Positions 51,846-63,942 of a stretch of DNA of 64,000 bases are shown here, in pieces (position 1 is the stretch's first letter; each line of letters begins with the position of its first letter). The notes beneath the pieces are model-generated. The model was given only the letters and a program-made list of their open reading frames with translations, made no database searches and had not been told where the DNA came from. The translations under genes and the position numbers were made by a program. Source of the stretch: Trichobilharzia szidati. Taxonomy: Eukaryota; Platyhelminthes; Trematoda; Strigeidida; Schistosomatidae. The DNA lies in NCBI GenBank assembly GCA_944472155.2, contig OX235272.1, positions 9,036,354 through 9,100,353 of the forward strand, written 5' to 3'.

Positions 51846-52560
51846 ATGTAAAGAACATCATAACATATTTATTTTCGAATATTAAATAAAAATTATACAT
51901 TCGCTTCCGCGAATGGACTATTTTTACAATATTCAAGTTGAATACACGCACATAAACACATGGTAAAATTTCTTTAATATTACATAATAGTAACTTAGAA
52001 TAGTAGTGAACATAACTGTAAAAAAGAAGGAAAGAAGAAGAAAAAATAGAAGAAAATTTGCACAGCAACCTATGTTATTTCCAATATTATGTACTTTTGC
52101 TGCAGGACTATCAGTTTTATGTATTTGTGTGTGTGATTGTTCATGTCATGTGTCCACGTGAGACATTCATATGTGGTGCAGAAGTGTGATTTTAATATCT
52201 AATATCCATAAAATCATTAAATGTAATACAAGAATCTTTTGAATTTCGAGCATTTGGATGTTGCTTACATGTATGAATCATAAGATATCAGCGACAGTTG
52301 TGTGTAGCAATAGTTTTTAACATCGGAGAGTTTTATAAGGACAATATGCTCTTTGCGTGTACATAGTGTGGAGCAATTGGAAGATATAGAATAAACAAAA
52401 TTGTCACGTATTTTAGGAGGTTCATAACAGTACTATAGGTTCAATGAGTATATATATGTGTATGAGTGTCACAATTTGTCTCGCAGTGTATTACAACAGA
52501 TGGTAGTACATTAAACGTTCACAGAGTAGTTTGATATGGCAATAAATTTCCAACACCATC
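51846..52560 (-). other. Probable 3' UTR of the R2-like element
   Basis: It lies between the R2-like C-terminus and the gypsy integrase. The A-rich/T-rich sequence ends near 51880-51890 (TTTATTTTCGAATATTAAAT). I see no other gene. The exact 3' end of the R2-like element is not marked by a sequence I can recognise. Confidence 0.35.
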
Positions 52561-53605
52561 AGTTCAATTTTTTCCACGTCTGAGTCTATACGTTCCACGC
52601 ATATAAGTATCATAGATTTCCAAAGAGCCTTTGATGGTTGAGATGCAGAGGTGCGAAATGTCGAAGGAGATGAAAAACAGTCTGCGAAGGTATTTTGCAT
52701 AGAGTTGACTGATCATCCCTCGATAAGAGATTACAACAGGAATTTGCGAGATTCTTTGAACTGTATGTCCCATTGCAGTCAGGAACCGTTGGCATGCAGC
52801 AACCATCGTTGGAGTTCCGTATTTTGACATCTTCGACGCATGGCTGATATAAATGAAGGCGTCGCTGCAGATTGTTACGTCGAGAATGTATGCTACTCCG
52901 TCTAACAAGATAATCAGATCAGGCTTACAGAAACGTGGGTGTTGAAACACATGGCTCGACGTAAAATCTGGTATTCAATTCGCGCAGTTTGTTAGCGACC
53001 AGCTTGAGGACGTAGTTATGTCTCTTGCATCTGATGTCATGAGATAGAGCGCAATGCTGAAGAATATGTTGAAGATTTTCCGGTTGACCACACCCGCCTC
53101 TGCAGTTGATGTCCGCTCTGGGACGTCCACACTTACTTCTCGTTTTTGTGCCCGAGAGGCCTCCACGCAGTTGAACGGCCCGTACATAAAGTTTGGGCAA
53201 GACCATTTCGGGGTTGAGAAGCCATTTGTGAGATTCAGGGCATTTTGTTGACTCAGTCAAACCGTAACCATCCGCCGATGAGTGTAGCTGTTGTGCCCAG
53301 CCTTCATGGGCTTCTTATGCTGATGTTACTATTTGTCTATGGGCCTGCGTCGGAAGATTGCAGATCCTAAGAAAAGGTGTGAAGGTGGCGGAGGACGCGA
53401 TGCTGCGTATGAGCGGATTCCTATTGTTGAGTAGTGCCTCGATTCTTTTGCGCCTATGAATAGGAATAGTTGTTGAGAGATTCATAATTACCGGGCCTGC
53501 TCTTTTGATATCCACGTAGAAAAAGAAAGACGCTATAGTCAGTTTCAAGGTCATGATGGGTTCCTGCGTCTGCTGGTTATATGTTTTCGTGAATTCGTTT
53601 TCCAT
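52561..53605 (-). pseudogene. R2-clade retrotransposon C-terminal part: CCHC and restriction-like endonuclease
   Basis: On the minus strand: a linker (MNLSTTIPIHRRKRIEALLN, about 53420-53490), KCPESHKWLL region, then CCHC zinc knuckle CRGGCGQPENLQHILQHC (near 53030-53090), KLVANKLREL, then RFCKPDLIILLDGVAYILDV (near 52860-52940), the PD-(D/E)xK endonuclease motif, then SKMSKYG and the VISYRGMIS stretch, ending near 52564. R2 elements use this endonuclease to nick a specific site. Frameshifts lie near 53310 and 52935. This is the 3' half of the element that continues at 56341. Confidence 0.8.
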
Positions 53606-53815
53606 TGAATTTTAAAGGTTTTTTTGAACGTTTTGCTTGCTTTGGTGTGTGTAGGTCAGTTTTTTGTCACTGGATGCTACTATGACGTTTATTTTCAGCT
53701 TGCAGTTCCCAGTTTTTATGTTGGTAGTTAAGGATTATGGTAAATCTGCAATCATTGAGCCAATTCACGTATGCTAATATAGTAACTTTTCTCAGTAATT
53801 AAACGCCTTAACTGT

Positions 53816-53858
53816 TCTGCCATTGTTGGATCAAACAGTGGCAGAACAGTTACGGATT
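53816..53858. repeat. Inverted repeat (13-bp arms)
   Basis: AACTGTTCTGCCA, ~12-14 nt, then TGGCAGAACAGTT. Arms match perfectly. A third partial copy (TAGAACTGTTCG) follows near 53872. It may be a subterminal repeat of the inserted element. Confidence 0.7.
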
Positions 53859-54855
53859 ATTTGCTTAAGGTAGAACTGTTCGCTGGTTTATCATCATGAC
53901 TGGCACCAATTCAGCACCTTGTTCTTATTCTACGCATTATCAGAAGTAGCTTATCAGCATTATTGCAGCCCTTCTAGTCCAGGTTCTGCTCCTCCCAAGC
54001 TTACCATAATGTTGAATTAAATCTCACTAATTCCAACGTTCTACGGTCAGTAAATTCTGGATCTTTTCTTAAATAGACTCTTTGATTTCACAGTCTAGAA
54101 CTCAGTTTTGGTTTTCAGCATGACTGACACTAATTCAACACCATGTTCTTTTTGTAGACATTTTCAGGAGTAGATGAGAACCTACTGGTTTTGCTTATCA
54201 GCTTTATTTAAACCCTTTGAGCTCATCTTCAGTACGGACGAGCTTAACTTCAGAAGAAAAAGGCTTAATTTAGCACATAGTGGCAATTTTTTTGAGCTTA
54301 AATTTGGAAATTATGTTTGGGAACTGTAGTACAATGTTACTGCAAATCCGTCAAGTTAGGTCCACTGGTAGCACCCTGTAAATAAGCAAAATGAAATATC
54401 AGTTGATGAAACATTGTGCTCATCACATTCTCAGCATTTACATTTAGAAAAGTTCGCTCACATAACTGCCACTGTTATATCCCCTGCTATCTTTTCCATT
54501 TGCCTAGAAATAAAAACAATGTTGTGATTACTAGATGTTGTCTTAACGTTAACCTATAAAACGAAGCGGGCGTTTAACAGTATTACCTGAATTCCTTTCT
54601 TCAGGTTACGCCTTTGGACATGATCTTTCAAATTATGAATGTACGATTTTGCGGCCTAATCCATTATGTCACCAACCTCTCTCGATGTCATCAGTTGGTC
54701 GCTACAGAAATAAGTACTTCATTAATGAACCTTACATCTTGTGACTGAATTTCGAACATCTGAATATCCCTAAATTCCTTGATTTAAATGGTGTATTAAA
54801 ATCATCACTAAAATCACAGTAGGGTCGAAAGCGTATCCTATCTTCACTTTCCATT

Positions 54856-55422
54856 TCAACTATATTCCCCCGGTTTACCTGAGGCTAAGATTCCATTGTC
54901 CGGAGAATAAGAAGTAAATATGACGTTCAGACAAGTTAACTTTCCTTTGCTAAACTTAACGCCTTTAGTACTACCTTCTTTAGGTACATGCTTGACACCT
55001 GTACTTTTCATTAAGTGCACGTGCCCAACATAACGCTGAGCTGCCTGCTTAGCCACAACAAATCCACAGTGCACGAACTGTCTGATCATGCGCATATAGA
55101 ATTCAGAGGGAAATGCACTGAATCCCTCTAATAGCCCATGCAGCTCGACGTCATCCACTGTACGTTTCAGAAAATGAATATTGTAAACAATATGTTCATC
55201 TCCGAAACAGTTCTCATATTGCAGTAAGAAATTACTCCAATCTGTCCGAACAGCATCCAAAAGCAGTCGGCTGTATTTGGTACTCGAAAGTAAGTATACT
55301 GACAGGGAAAATTTCCTATAATTATAGTACTGGGGGGAGGCAGAATGTTCCTGAGTAGGCGAGACCCAAATATAGTAGCTTTTTAGAAGGACCAGGGTTA
55401 TTTCAGTACATACTGGGTTCAC
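54856..55422 (-). pseudogene. CACTA-like transposase C-terminal fragment
   Basis: One minus-strand frame of 188 codons without a stop. It contains CFGDEHIVYNIHFLKRTVDD (near 55165-55225) followed by VELHGLLEGFSAFPSEFYMR, which I recognise as the block shared by a family of metazoan transposase-domain proteins (YNVHXLXHLXXDVXXXGXLXXFSAFPFE), and a C-terminal NGILASG-like block. A CACTA-type element (SmTRC1) is known in Schistosoma. Assignment is from memory of this family's motif, so moderate. The N-terminal catalytic part is absent, so it does nothing now. Confidence 0.5.
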
Positions 55423-56340
55423 TTCAAGTTGACAAAATATTCATTTACCGTAAAAAGGCATTATTGACGCGTTGGTTAGACTTTGCCGAGAATTGTTGCA
55501 AGGTTGGTATTTTAAGCGTCCCAAGCTTACTAAACTATACCTCCAAAAGTGCATTCAAAGCTCGCAAACTTATATTCCATAGGGCCAGATGGGTCTTTTT
55601 TACCTGAATCAAGCCGTTAGGATGTGTTGGAATCCTTTCAAAGAAATAATGAACAATTTAGTTGTTACCTTCATAAATGTATCAAAAGCTTGCTTAAGTT
55701 GCACCCACGTATAAATTATACAACTAAGCATTATTCTTTGGAATATAGCCATTACATCAGACAATATAGATGACACATTTTGTGTAGTAGAGGCCGCAGG
55801 AGTATCTTGTAACGTCATGTAATGGTTTTAACAATGACCAACAAACACAACATTATAATTTGAAGTAGATGAATAATAGTATATATTTCAGTGCTCATAA
55901 ACCACTGTTGTGACCTAGTACATTTAATTGATTTATGCTGACCTAATATGCACAAATCCCACAGGTCACTAAACTAACAACTTAAAAAAGTGGATCAGTT
56001 AATACGTACATTTATCTATATGTTCTAATTAAAGACACATTATATGTTTAGAAATTGTAGTTGAATTATATTCGCCTAGTAAGCAAAAATGCATACATCC
56101 TATTTTGGGCTTAAAATAAATGCATCAAAATTATTGTTAATTTATATTCACTTGCTAGACATTCCCATATATCTCAATGTACTTTAAATACTACAAATGC
56201 ATCCAAATAGCGTGTGACTATCACACTACACTCACACCAGAAAATTAACATGGCGTTATATTATGGTAATTTAAGCCTGAAATTAAATTGACTGTAAATT
56301 TCCGTGTCAAAATAAAGAGACTGCCATTTTAACTTATATC
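55423..56340. other. No gene recognised (rest of the insertion)
   Basis: AT-rich. The ORF at 55609-55818 (minus) has no motif. It could hold the remainder of the CACTA-like element. Confidence 0.35.
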
Positions 56341-59150
56341 TTAGACTAACAAGAAGCCAGCTAGCCAACAGCCAATCAAAATCTGCCTATATCGCCTTTC
56401 GTAGAAAAATGCGGTTGGAGTGTCTTTGGGGAGGTGAAGCCAGCGGCGGACAGCTGCACGAATAAGTATGTCCATCGTTTTCAGAGTATTCTTGTGAGTG
56501 ATGCTGAGAGTCAGTGAATATAGTAGACGAGGAATCAGATTGTTCTTCAGGATTCTCATTCGTTGATGGGGTTTAAGGGGGGGCGCTTTTCACATTGCCT
56601 AAGTATTCATTGGGGACGCCGACATGATTGAAGCAGCGCCTGCCCTTGTAATTGAAGGGAACACCCAGATAGGTAAATTCCTCTGTTAGCGAGATGGCTG
56701 GAATTGACTGGCAGTTGATATTGAAGACAGTGGGAGAAAGAGCAATGATTTTACGCGGTCTGTCAGCGACTATGTTGATTGTGCGGCTTTTGTCGACGTC
56801 GATCGATTATCCCGCCAGCTACAGCGAGGCGGCGATACAGCTGAGTTTGTTTTGAAGAGCCACAGAATTTGGAGCTAGGATGATGAGATCATCAGCATAT
56901 GCTATGTAGTGCAGAGGATGGCCATCGACGTAGATGGGGTCATGGGCTTCAAGAACATTGAGTGTCTCATCCATAGTCATGATGTAGAGAAGCGGCGACA
57001 AAGGGTCACCCTGTTTGACTCCTCGTGTTGGATGACAATTCACTTCGTGGAAGAGACTGTAGGAGTTGGAGTAGTAGTTTGTAAGATATTCTCTAAGCAT
57101 TGGGGGCGCACCGAAACTCTTAGCCACCCTTAGAATCGTTTGATGTAAGACGCTATCGAAAGCTTTCGAGATGTCGAGGATAGCTAATGCGCAACTTGTG
57201 TAGTTGGAATGCGCTTCTCTCAAGATGGCGTGAAGTAGATTGGTTGCTTCGAAGCAGCCATCACGTTGCAGGAAGGCAAACTGTAGTTTTTCCATTGGGA
57301 ATGATCTGAACCATCGCTTGGCAATAATCTTGTGCAGACAGCGCGTAACAACAGAAGTGATGGAGATAGGCCGGAAGTCGGTAGGGTTATCGGGATGTGA
57401 TGTCTTCGGAATGAAGGTGACCCTGGAAGCTGACAAAGGTGAAGGTAAAAAAGACTTCAGCAAAAGAGTGTTAAGATATTCAGCCAGACTAGTGGGGTTG
57501 ATTTTCCGGAGGTCCCTGGCGGTTATGCGGTCGACACCTGCGGCAGATTTGAACATTTCTTTTAGTGCCCATTTGATCTCTTCAGTTGAAACTGGGGCGA
57601 TCAAGTCGTTGTTAGTCGGAAGGTACTCCTGGACCGGTCTAGTGTCTGGTAGGGCTGGGCGTGTGAAGGTGTCTATCCAAAATTCACTAAAGCCTCCTAT
57701 AGTGGAAGGCTGACATGTAAACGGGTCTCTCCATCTGCCATCAAGTACTGTGTTTGCAGCGTCTTTCGGCGAACGGTGGAAGAGCGTTTGCATGTGGGCA
57801 CATAAAATGCTTCGCCTCTTCTTGTTGTTTAAGTTCGGTGGGAGACCCGAGACGTATCGCTGCTTGGATGGTTTCGATTTTGTAGGGAACAGTTGGTGGC
57901 CCTGCTTATCCAAAAGTTGACGTGTCTCCTCAAGAGTAATGTCATTCGCATATATTTGCAGAATAATTTGTCGAGTGAATTCAATGTCCAGCCGCTGAGA
58001 TGAATTTGCCGGTTGCGTGCTGATGGCAGCCAGGAGGTTAGCGTGTATATTGTCCATGTGGAGGCTTCTATGAAGTGTCAGATTCACCAGGGGACTTGAA
58101 CCATCTTGAGTGAGTCAAGTAGTTGGCATAATTTATCGTCGAGCTTCATATTCAAAGGTTGCAGTGGGTGATGAGGTTCGGTTGAGCGGGAAAGCGTTGA
58201 CAGTATAAGTTGGGACTGATTCGTCAATATCAATAGTATGCAGAAGTGGACGGATCATTGACAAAGCAGTGTGAGAATATAAAATTGTTCTATTGACAGT
58301 ACTTATTGCATAGTGGTACCGCGGTATTCGCATTGGTTGGGTGGATTCATCGATTACAGTGCAATCATTATTAATGACAGCCAGTTGGACGGATCACTGT
58401 TCTTCTAGCTGAGTCGGAGTACAGGAATTCGATGAGATTGTGATAGCTGGATCTGAAGTTGTTCTGCATGGACTTATAGGAGCAGAGACTGATCTGTTTA
58501 CGGTGAGCGCATCAATGAGTGAGGTAACTGGCTGAATTTGGCGATAAGGCGTATTTGGAGTGAGGACTATTGTTGGCAGAGATGGGTTGAGTGTATGTCT
58601 CCATTTTAGCCTGGCTAGACGTAGTCTAACTGCATCAGCGGTGCGGTTGCCAACGGCTTCGGCGACAAGAGCGAAGAACTGTATAGGCGCAAGTAAAGGT
58701 GAATCGAGACATTTGACCGTTGAGATCAATCGAGCACCTACTTGAGTGGACCAGGTTTGAGGTCTTGGACGCACATACAGTGCTGATCTAATAGCATAGT
58801 TTTCATGTGATGATGCAGGTGAGGATGGCATCAAGTAGGAGTCAGTGGTTGATGCGGAGCGCGACGATGATGGGACAATTGTTGACCATTTGAGTGTTTG
58901 TAGACGGCGTTTGATGGCCTCAACTGAGCGATGTGGCAGATGGTCGTGTAGGTGTTGATACAGTTCAGCTTTGCTGTTGAATCGGTCGACTGCTGCATCT
59001 GCTAACATCAGTAGGGTGAGTTCTTCATTTTGGGACCAATTTCGTCGTATTCGACCGAGAAGGACCTCATTGTATTCGGTGGGGTGGATTTGACGCAGAT
59101 GTTGAGTCAAACCTCTCGGAGAAGCGAAGTTTGAAGGACAGTATATACAC
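56341..59150 (-). pseudogene. R2-clade retrotransposon: zinc finger, Myb and reverse transcriptase
   Basis: Right to left on the minus strand: a C2H2 zinc finger (CIYCPSNFASPRGLTQHLRQ then IH; 59085-59145), a Myb-like helix block (NWSQNEELTLLMLAD, SVEAIKRRLQTLKW; 58870-59040), a linker with a second Myb-like stretch (SPLLAPIQFFALVAEAVGNR, LRLARLKW; 58600-58720), then RT: AAGVDRITARDL (57530), RVTFIPKTSHPDNPTDFRPI (57370-57430), ILDISKAFDSVLHQ (57160-57200, motif A), TRGVKQGDPLSPLLYIMTMD (56965-57025, motif B), YIAYADDLIILAPN (56885-56920, motif C, catalytic YADD), and the thumb (RWLHLPKDTPTAFFYE; 56420-56470). Frameshifts separate at least four frames (58394-59150, 58133-58333, 56819-58087, 56341-56559). 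The 422-codon RT frame is the longest open frame in the window. The frame upstream of the zinc finger closes at a stop about 20 nt before it, with no ATG. R2 elements normally sit in 28S rDNA; I see no rDNA here. Confidence 0.85.
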
Positions 59151-59329
59151 AGGAATCTTGGAGATACGATTTAGGATAGCTGACAATAATTGTGCCTAGG
59201 ATTATGGCATATAAACTGTTTTAACTTATGCAGAGTGTACTTACGGTCAATATTTCATTGTTTTCCCCTGTATATATATTTTGTGTTAGTGAAAAATTTT
59301 AAACATTTTTACTCCATGAATGCATTATT

Positions 59330-59840
59330 AAATATGCTTACTAATCGTATATGTAATTTATCATATCGATGATGCCTGTCAACTGGAGTCCCTCAAGTGC
59401 ATAAAGTGGGAATATATTATTGTAAGACGCATTTTATTGTTATATGAGGGAACTGACTTCAAGCTTCATTTATTTTCCCAAGTATATGTAATCCATCAAA
59501 CGCATACTTGGGTTTTTTTGTTAATGCGAAGTCAATATCTCTATATTTGTTGGTGTGTTCCATTGAATCACCAGTTATCCGATTTTCCCCACAAACTAAA
59601 GATAACATGACAACAGCCATGTTATTTAACCGTAAATCATGTAATTTAAATATGTAACTTAAATAATTCTTATCCATCCCTATACAACTTGTGTGTCCTA
59701 TATTTGAATGAATAAATATGTACCTTATTATATTATCATTACTAACTATACTTACTATTCGTATGTGTAATTTATCGAATTGATGATGCCTGTAAACTGG
59801 CGTCCCTCATGTAAAAAATGAGAATATACTATTATTATTA
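59330..59840. repeat. Pair of ~85-bp direct repeats around ~320 bp
   Basis: First copy near 59335-59430 (CTTACTAATCGTATATGTAATTTATC, GATGATGCCTGTCAACTGG, GTCCCTCAAGTG, TGGGAATATATTATT) and second near 59750-59835 (CTTACTATTCGTATGTGTAA, GATGATGCCTGTAAACTGG, GTCCCTCATG, GAGAATATACTATT). Similarity is about 80-85% by eye. The second ends in ATT repeats. The layout could be two 3' ends of one repeat family or the terminal repeats of a small element. Confidence 0.6.
59476..59513. repeat. Hairpin CCCAAGTAT ... ATACTTGGG
   Basis: Perfect 9-bp arms around about 20 nt. It lies between the two direct repeats. A hairpin followed by T-run (GGGTTTTTTTG) on the plus strand resembles a terminator form, but nothing else supports that. 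Confidence 0.6.
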
Positions 59841-60179
59841 TTATTAACAGGAAGCTGTTGTTTGAGGGTCAGCTTGAACCATGGCAGAGGCCATGGATTG
59901 TGACGAGGGTTGGCTTTACATAGCTGACATGACTGGAGATTGCGGTGTCGCGGGCTGGAGTTTGGAGGACAACCAGCGATGGACTGTTAGTTGTGCCACG
60001 GACCGTTCATAGGCCCTCACCCGTGGCTTGACAAATGGTTAAACCAAAATCAAACAAAGCAAACAAAAACGAAACAAAACAGGAATAAAAACAAACGAAA
60101 AGAAAGGTACTATTATACGAGATTCAACGTAATCACTTTGGGATTGAAGCAAAAAACAAAAGCCGAAAATAAATGGGGA
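59841..60179. other. No gene recognised
   Basis: G-rich then A-rich sequence. The ORF at 59991-60317 (plus) is lysine- and glutamine-rich low complexity. Confidence 0.4.
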
Positions 60180-60800
60180 GGAGGTGATATGAAAGAGTTC
60201 ACTTTCGAAAACAATAGGGAGATGCAGCGTGAAAATGACTATCGCACAAAGGAGCGCAGAGCGAAGAGTCGAGAAATACCTAGAACAACGGTAGAGGTGA
60301 AGAAATGTGGAAGTTAAAACACTTCGAGAAAGGCAACGAAAGGAATGTAATGATGACGTAATGGGAGGACGTCGATCATCAAAAGTCAAAACTGTGAGAG
60401 ATAGAGTGTTAAAATGGGTATCAAACTACAGATCTCGATGAGAGGAGTCGAAAGATGCCCAGAACAATGGTAAAAGAGGAAGAAATGTGAAAGTTACAGC
60501 GATGCGAAATAGCCAGCGAAATAGAGGTGGGGATGACGTAATGGAGAGTGGTCACTTTTGAAGACGAAGACCATGGAAGATGAGATGATAATATAGCTTT
60601 CAATCGACAGAACTCGAAGAGAGGAGCAGAATGAGTACAAACACGGGGGTAAAAGTAAAAGGGTGCGGAAGTTACGGGAGTTTAAATTTGATAGGTGGAT
60701 GGGGCAGGATGACGTAATGGGAAAGTTGATGAGTTACAGAATCACAGAAACCACAGGAGATGGGCTGTTGTAAGAATAAAGAATTACGCGGGTACAAAAA
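60180..60800 (+). repeat. Degenerate ~178-bp tandem repeat, 3+ units
   Basis: The landmark GATGACGTAATGG recurs at about 60353, 60532 and 60708 (spacing 179 and 176 bp), and GAAATGTGGAAGTTA-type sequence recurs at 60302, 60484 and 60665 (spacing 182 and 181). Units look perhaps 60-70% alike by eye. A partial unit begins the array at about 60180 (GAGGTGATATGAAAGAGTTC). Confidence 0.65.
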
Positions 60801-61318
60801 GAAATGCAAGAAAAGGCCACTCCCAAAGCCAACTCGAGAACGATGGGTGCTATGGTGATAGGAATTGCACGAATCGATTCCTAGTGCCGAGAAACCTCAC
60901 GAGGGTCGTCGGGAACTAACAAAGAAAAAGCCAAAGCCGAAAAAATAAAGACGGACAAAATATTCAAGAACACCATACACCTATATACCAGCTTACAAGC
61001 AGGTGGTATGGGCGTGCCCACCAATCAGAGTGGCTGATTAGTAGCTTAGCTCGCGATCGATAAAAAGTGAATAGAGCCTGTGGAAACGGATTTTGGCTGA
61101 ATTTCGGTCAATGCGCAAAAGACAGCAAAATTACAGCAACTGAGAATGAGTGAAAGTTCATGCCTGAGGCATAAAATATTGGTCTCAGTAGCAAGTTTGA
61201 AAACAAATACCGAAAAGCAGAAAAAAGCCAGGACAGAATAATAATAATAATGTATTTCATATAAATTTACAAATTTACATGAAAATGCATGCCATTTTTA
61301 CAGGCACGATCAAGTATG
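60801..61318. other. No gene recognised
   Basis: G+A-rich DNA on the plus strand; no repeat or ORF I can support. Confidence 0.4.
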
Positions 61319-61950
61319 ATATAATATCAAATCGTAGATTGTCTACAAGTTAATCGTATTTCAACTGTTAAATATTCGATACATATAATACACTCATTTT
61401 CTGAATTAGGCCGTATATTTATTGAATTGTACAGTTGTCCTCCAGGTTGAGCGGGAAAATCGACTTCGTTCCGTTTTCATCCCGTGGTTGTAGGCATACG
61501 ATAACCAACCAATATTGAGGTAAGTACACCTTTTACAAGGGATTGGAATCTGTTTTAGAAAAATTGAAGTGCTGAGGTGAATCATTAAATTGTAATGAGA
61601 TAGGTAAGTGCAAGTATCATTAATAAATGCATTAATAAAGGAAACACCCTAGGGTAACAACCTTCATTTGCAATGTATAATGCTACAGATATATCACAAA
61701 CTATCATGATATCCACTTTTGGTTTTAATACAATTATCCTCATGCCAGTTGTTTTTATTTTATACCTTTTTGTGCATTTAGTGCACAACCGTACCCTTCA
61801 GAGAGTAGGAGTATAATAAGTAATGAAGAGCTATAAGATGTTAAGTTTAATGGAGTAAAATGAGGATCAAGTAAAGACGTTGTCAGAAAATAAATGAGAT
61901 AAGCCATTGTGGAGTGGTATGAAAAGATCTGACGATAGACAGCAAGTTAA
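61319..61950 (+). repeat. Long inverted repeat, left arm (632 bp)
   Basis: By eye it is identical over its full length to the reverse complement of 63298-63929. Both arms are exactly 632 bp. The ORF at 61585-61788 (minus) has its exact twin at 63460-63663 (plus), so neither need be a gene. Confidence 0.9.
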
Positions 61951-63297
61951 GAACGGTTTGCTGGGAATGACAGGACGCTAAGAGTACTACGAAAAACCGC
62001 AGAGTGATCAGAATATGTTGAGGACAACGAGGAGATATTTTAACGTAAACTTGGAATACTGCGTAAATTTCCAGAGCAAAATTAACGAAAGTTGAGAAAA
62101 TTAGGGCCTATTAGGAATAGAAGCTACAGTGGGATGTGGTAAAGTTTGAAGATATACAGAGAATAGACAGTGCATATTTAGGAAAATTAGATCAGAGGCT
62201 CAGAGGGGTGAAAGGGACGAAGGTACAATTAGACAAACAGGGGGAGGGGTACGGTATTTTGAAAGGGTGCTAAAATGTGGTCAAAAGCTACCCCCCGTTA
62301 AAATGTTTGGGAGAAAGCAAAAAGCTCCGGGTTTTTTGTAAAAATAAAGAAATAGTGTTGACGATTTAGAATCTGAGATGTTTGTAGAAGTTTAGCTCTG
62401 GAAAGAGGCAGCAGAACTCTCCTGTTTGGGGGGGGAGTACTATGCGAAGGGGATGGGCTCACAACTTTTACACAGGCGATAGGAGTATGAAGTTTTTCGG
62501 TCTATAGGGTGAAGAATGATGAAAGAAGTTGTTTTGGATGGTTCAGGACAGAGATATTTGGACAGAGAAGAAGAGGACTGAGTAAATCTGAAATATCAAA
62601 GGTGGTATTAGGAGCAAAAGTGGATAAAGGTCTCGTGGAGGGAAATAGAAAGGTTACTTTGCAATGTCAAATGTTTACTATATATAAAACTGTCATGATA
62701 ATTTAGTACACTTGGTCCTGCCAACCGACCTTACCTTCAGTTCATACTACCTATATTGAACCCTAACTATATTGTTCTGCTGAATCTTGCTCCACTATTC
62801 ACAAAACCTATTCTTGTTATTCTTCAAGGTTTTGACTTCTTATAAAGTAATCTGTTCATTAGGACGCATGCATACATATATAATATGTTCATAAAGATGT
62901 ACGCGGGGACCTATTGGAAGCACTCATTAAGAAAGCTAGGGAGATGGAATATGGGGTACGAACATGTCTGGTACCAAGCAATATATTTGCGGTAACCATA
63001 ATAATCATAGTCTCAGAGCCTAACATCAAAAAAGGTGGGAGGGTGGAGTTAGCTGATCAGTAGATATGGTGGGGGTCACTAAGGTAAATCGCCCCATTCT
63101 GCAGGAACAGCATTAAAAAATTTGAAGGCTCGAGATATTTCTGATTTTTATGAGGGCTTAAATCTTTATCTTGAAAAAGATAACAATGAACGCATTGACA
63201 GAGCATGCTTCTACCTTTAAATATATACCATTCACCCAGCCTATTGTTGAGATGCGACCATGTGGGATCTGCTCAGATTTATGGGGCATCTTATAAA
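61951..63297. other. Spacer (1347 bp) between the inverted arms
   Basis: G+A-rich in its first half, with no recognised gene. ORF 62509-62706 (plus) has no motif. Confidence 0.5.
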
Positions 63298-63929
63298 TTA
63301 ACTTGCTGTCTATCGTCAGATCTTTTCATACCACTCCACAATGGCTTATCTCATTTATTTTCTGACAACGTCTTTACTTGATCCTCATTTTACTCCATTA
63401 AACTTAACATCTTATAGCTCTTCATTACTTATTATACTCCTACTCTCTGAAGGGTACGGTTGTGCACTAAATGCACAAAAAGGTATAAAATAAAAACAAC
63501 TGGCATGAGGATAATTGTATTAAAACCAAAAGTGGATATCATGATAGTTTGTGATATATCTGTAGCATTATACATTGCAAATGAAGGTTGTTACCCTAGG
63601 GTGTTTCCTTTATTAATGCATTTATTAATGATACTTGCACTTACCTATCTCATTACAATTTAATGATTCACCTCAGCACTTCAATTTTTCTAAAACAGAT
63701 TCCAATCCCTTGTAAAAGGTGTACTTACCTCAATATTGGTTGGTTATCGTATGCCTACAACCACGGGATGAAAACGGAACGAAGTCGATTTTCCCGCTCA
63801 ACCTGGAGGACAACTGTACAATTCAATAAATATACGGCCTAATTCAGAAAATGAGTGTATTATATGTATCGAATATTTAACAGTTGAAATACGATTAACT
63901 TGTAGACAATCTACGATTTGATATTATAT
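63298..63929 (-). repeat. Long inverted repeat, right arm (632 bp)
   Basis: Inverted twin of 61319-61950. After it comes TTAGTGACTGCGGG and the GGTATCGACGTTCG copies. Confidence 0.9.
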
Positions 63930-63942
63930 TTTAGTGACTGCG

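Larger units (their letters stand above)
53606..56340. mobile_element. Insertion splitting the R2-like element (CACTA-like remnant)
   Basis: About 2.7 kb of unrelated DNA between the RT thumb and the CCHC region. It holds a CACTA-like transposase fragment (54856-55422), an inverted repeat (53816-53858) and no obvious LTR. I could not define its terminal inverted repeats or TSD, so the edges are those of the R2 coding sequence and are approximate (within ~100 bp). Confidence 0.5.

Noticed and set aside
61585..63663. Two identical 67-codon ORFs
   Set aside because: They are the same sequence in the two arms of the inverted repeat; identity says nothing about coding.
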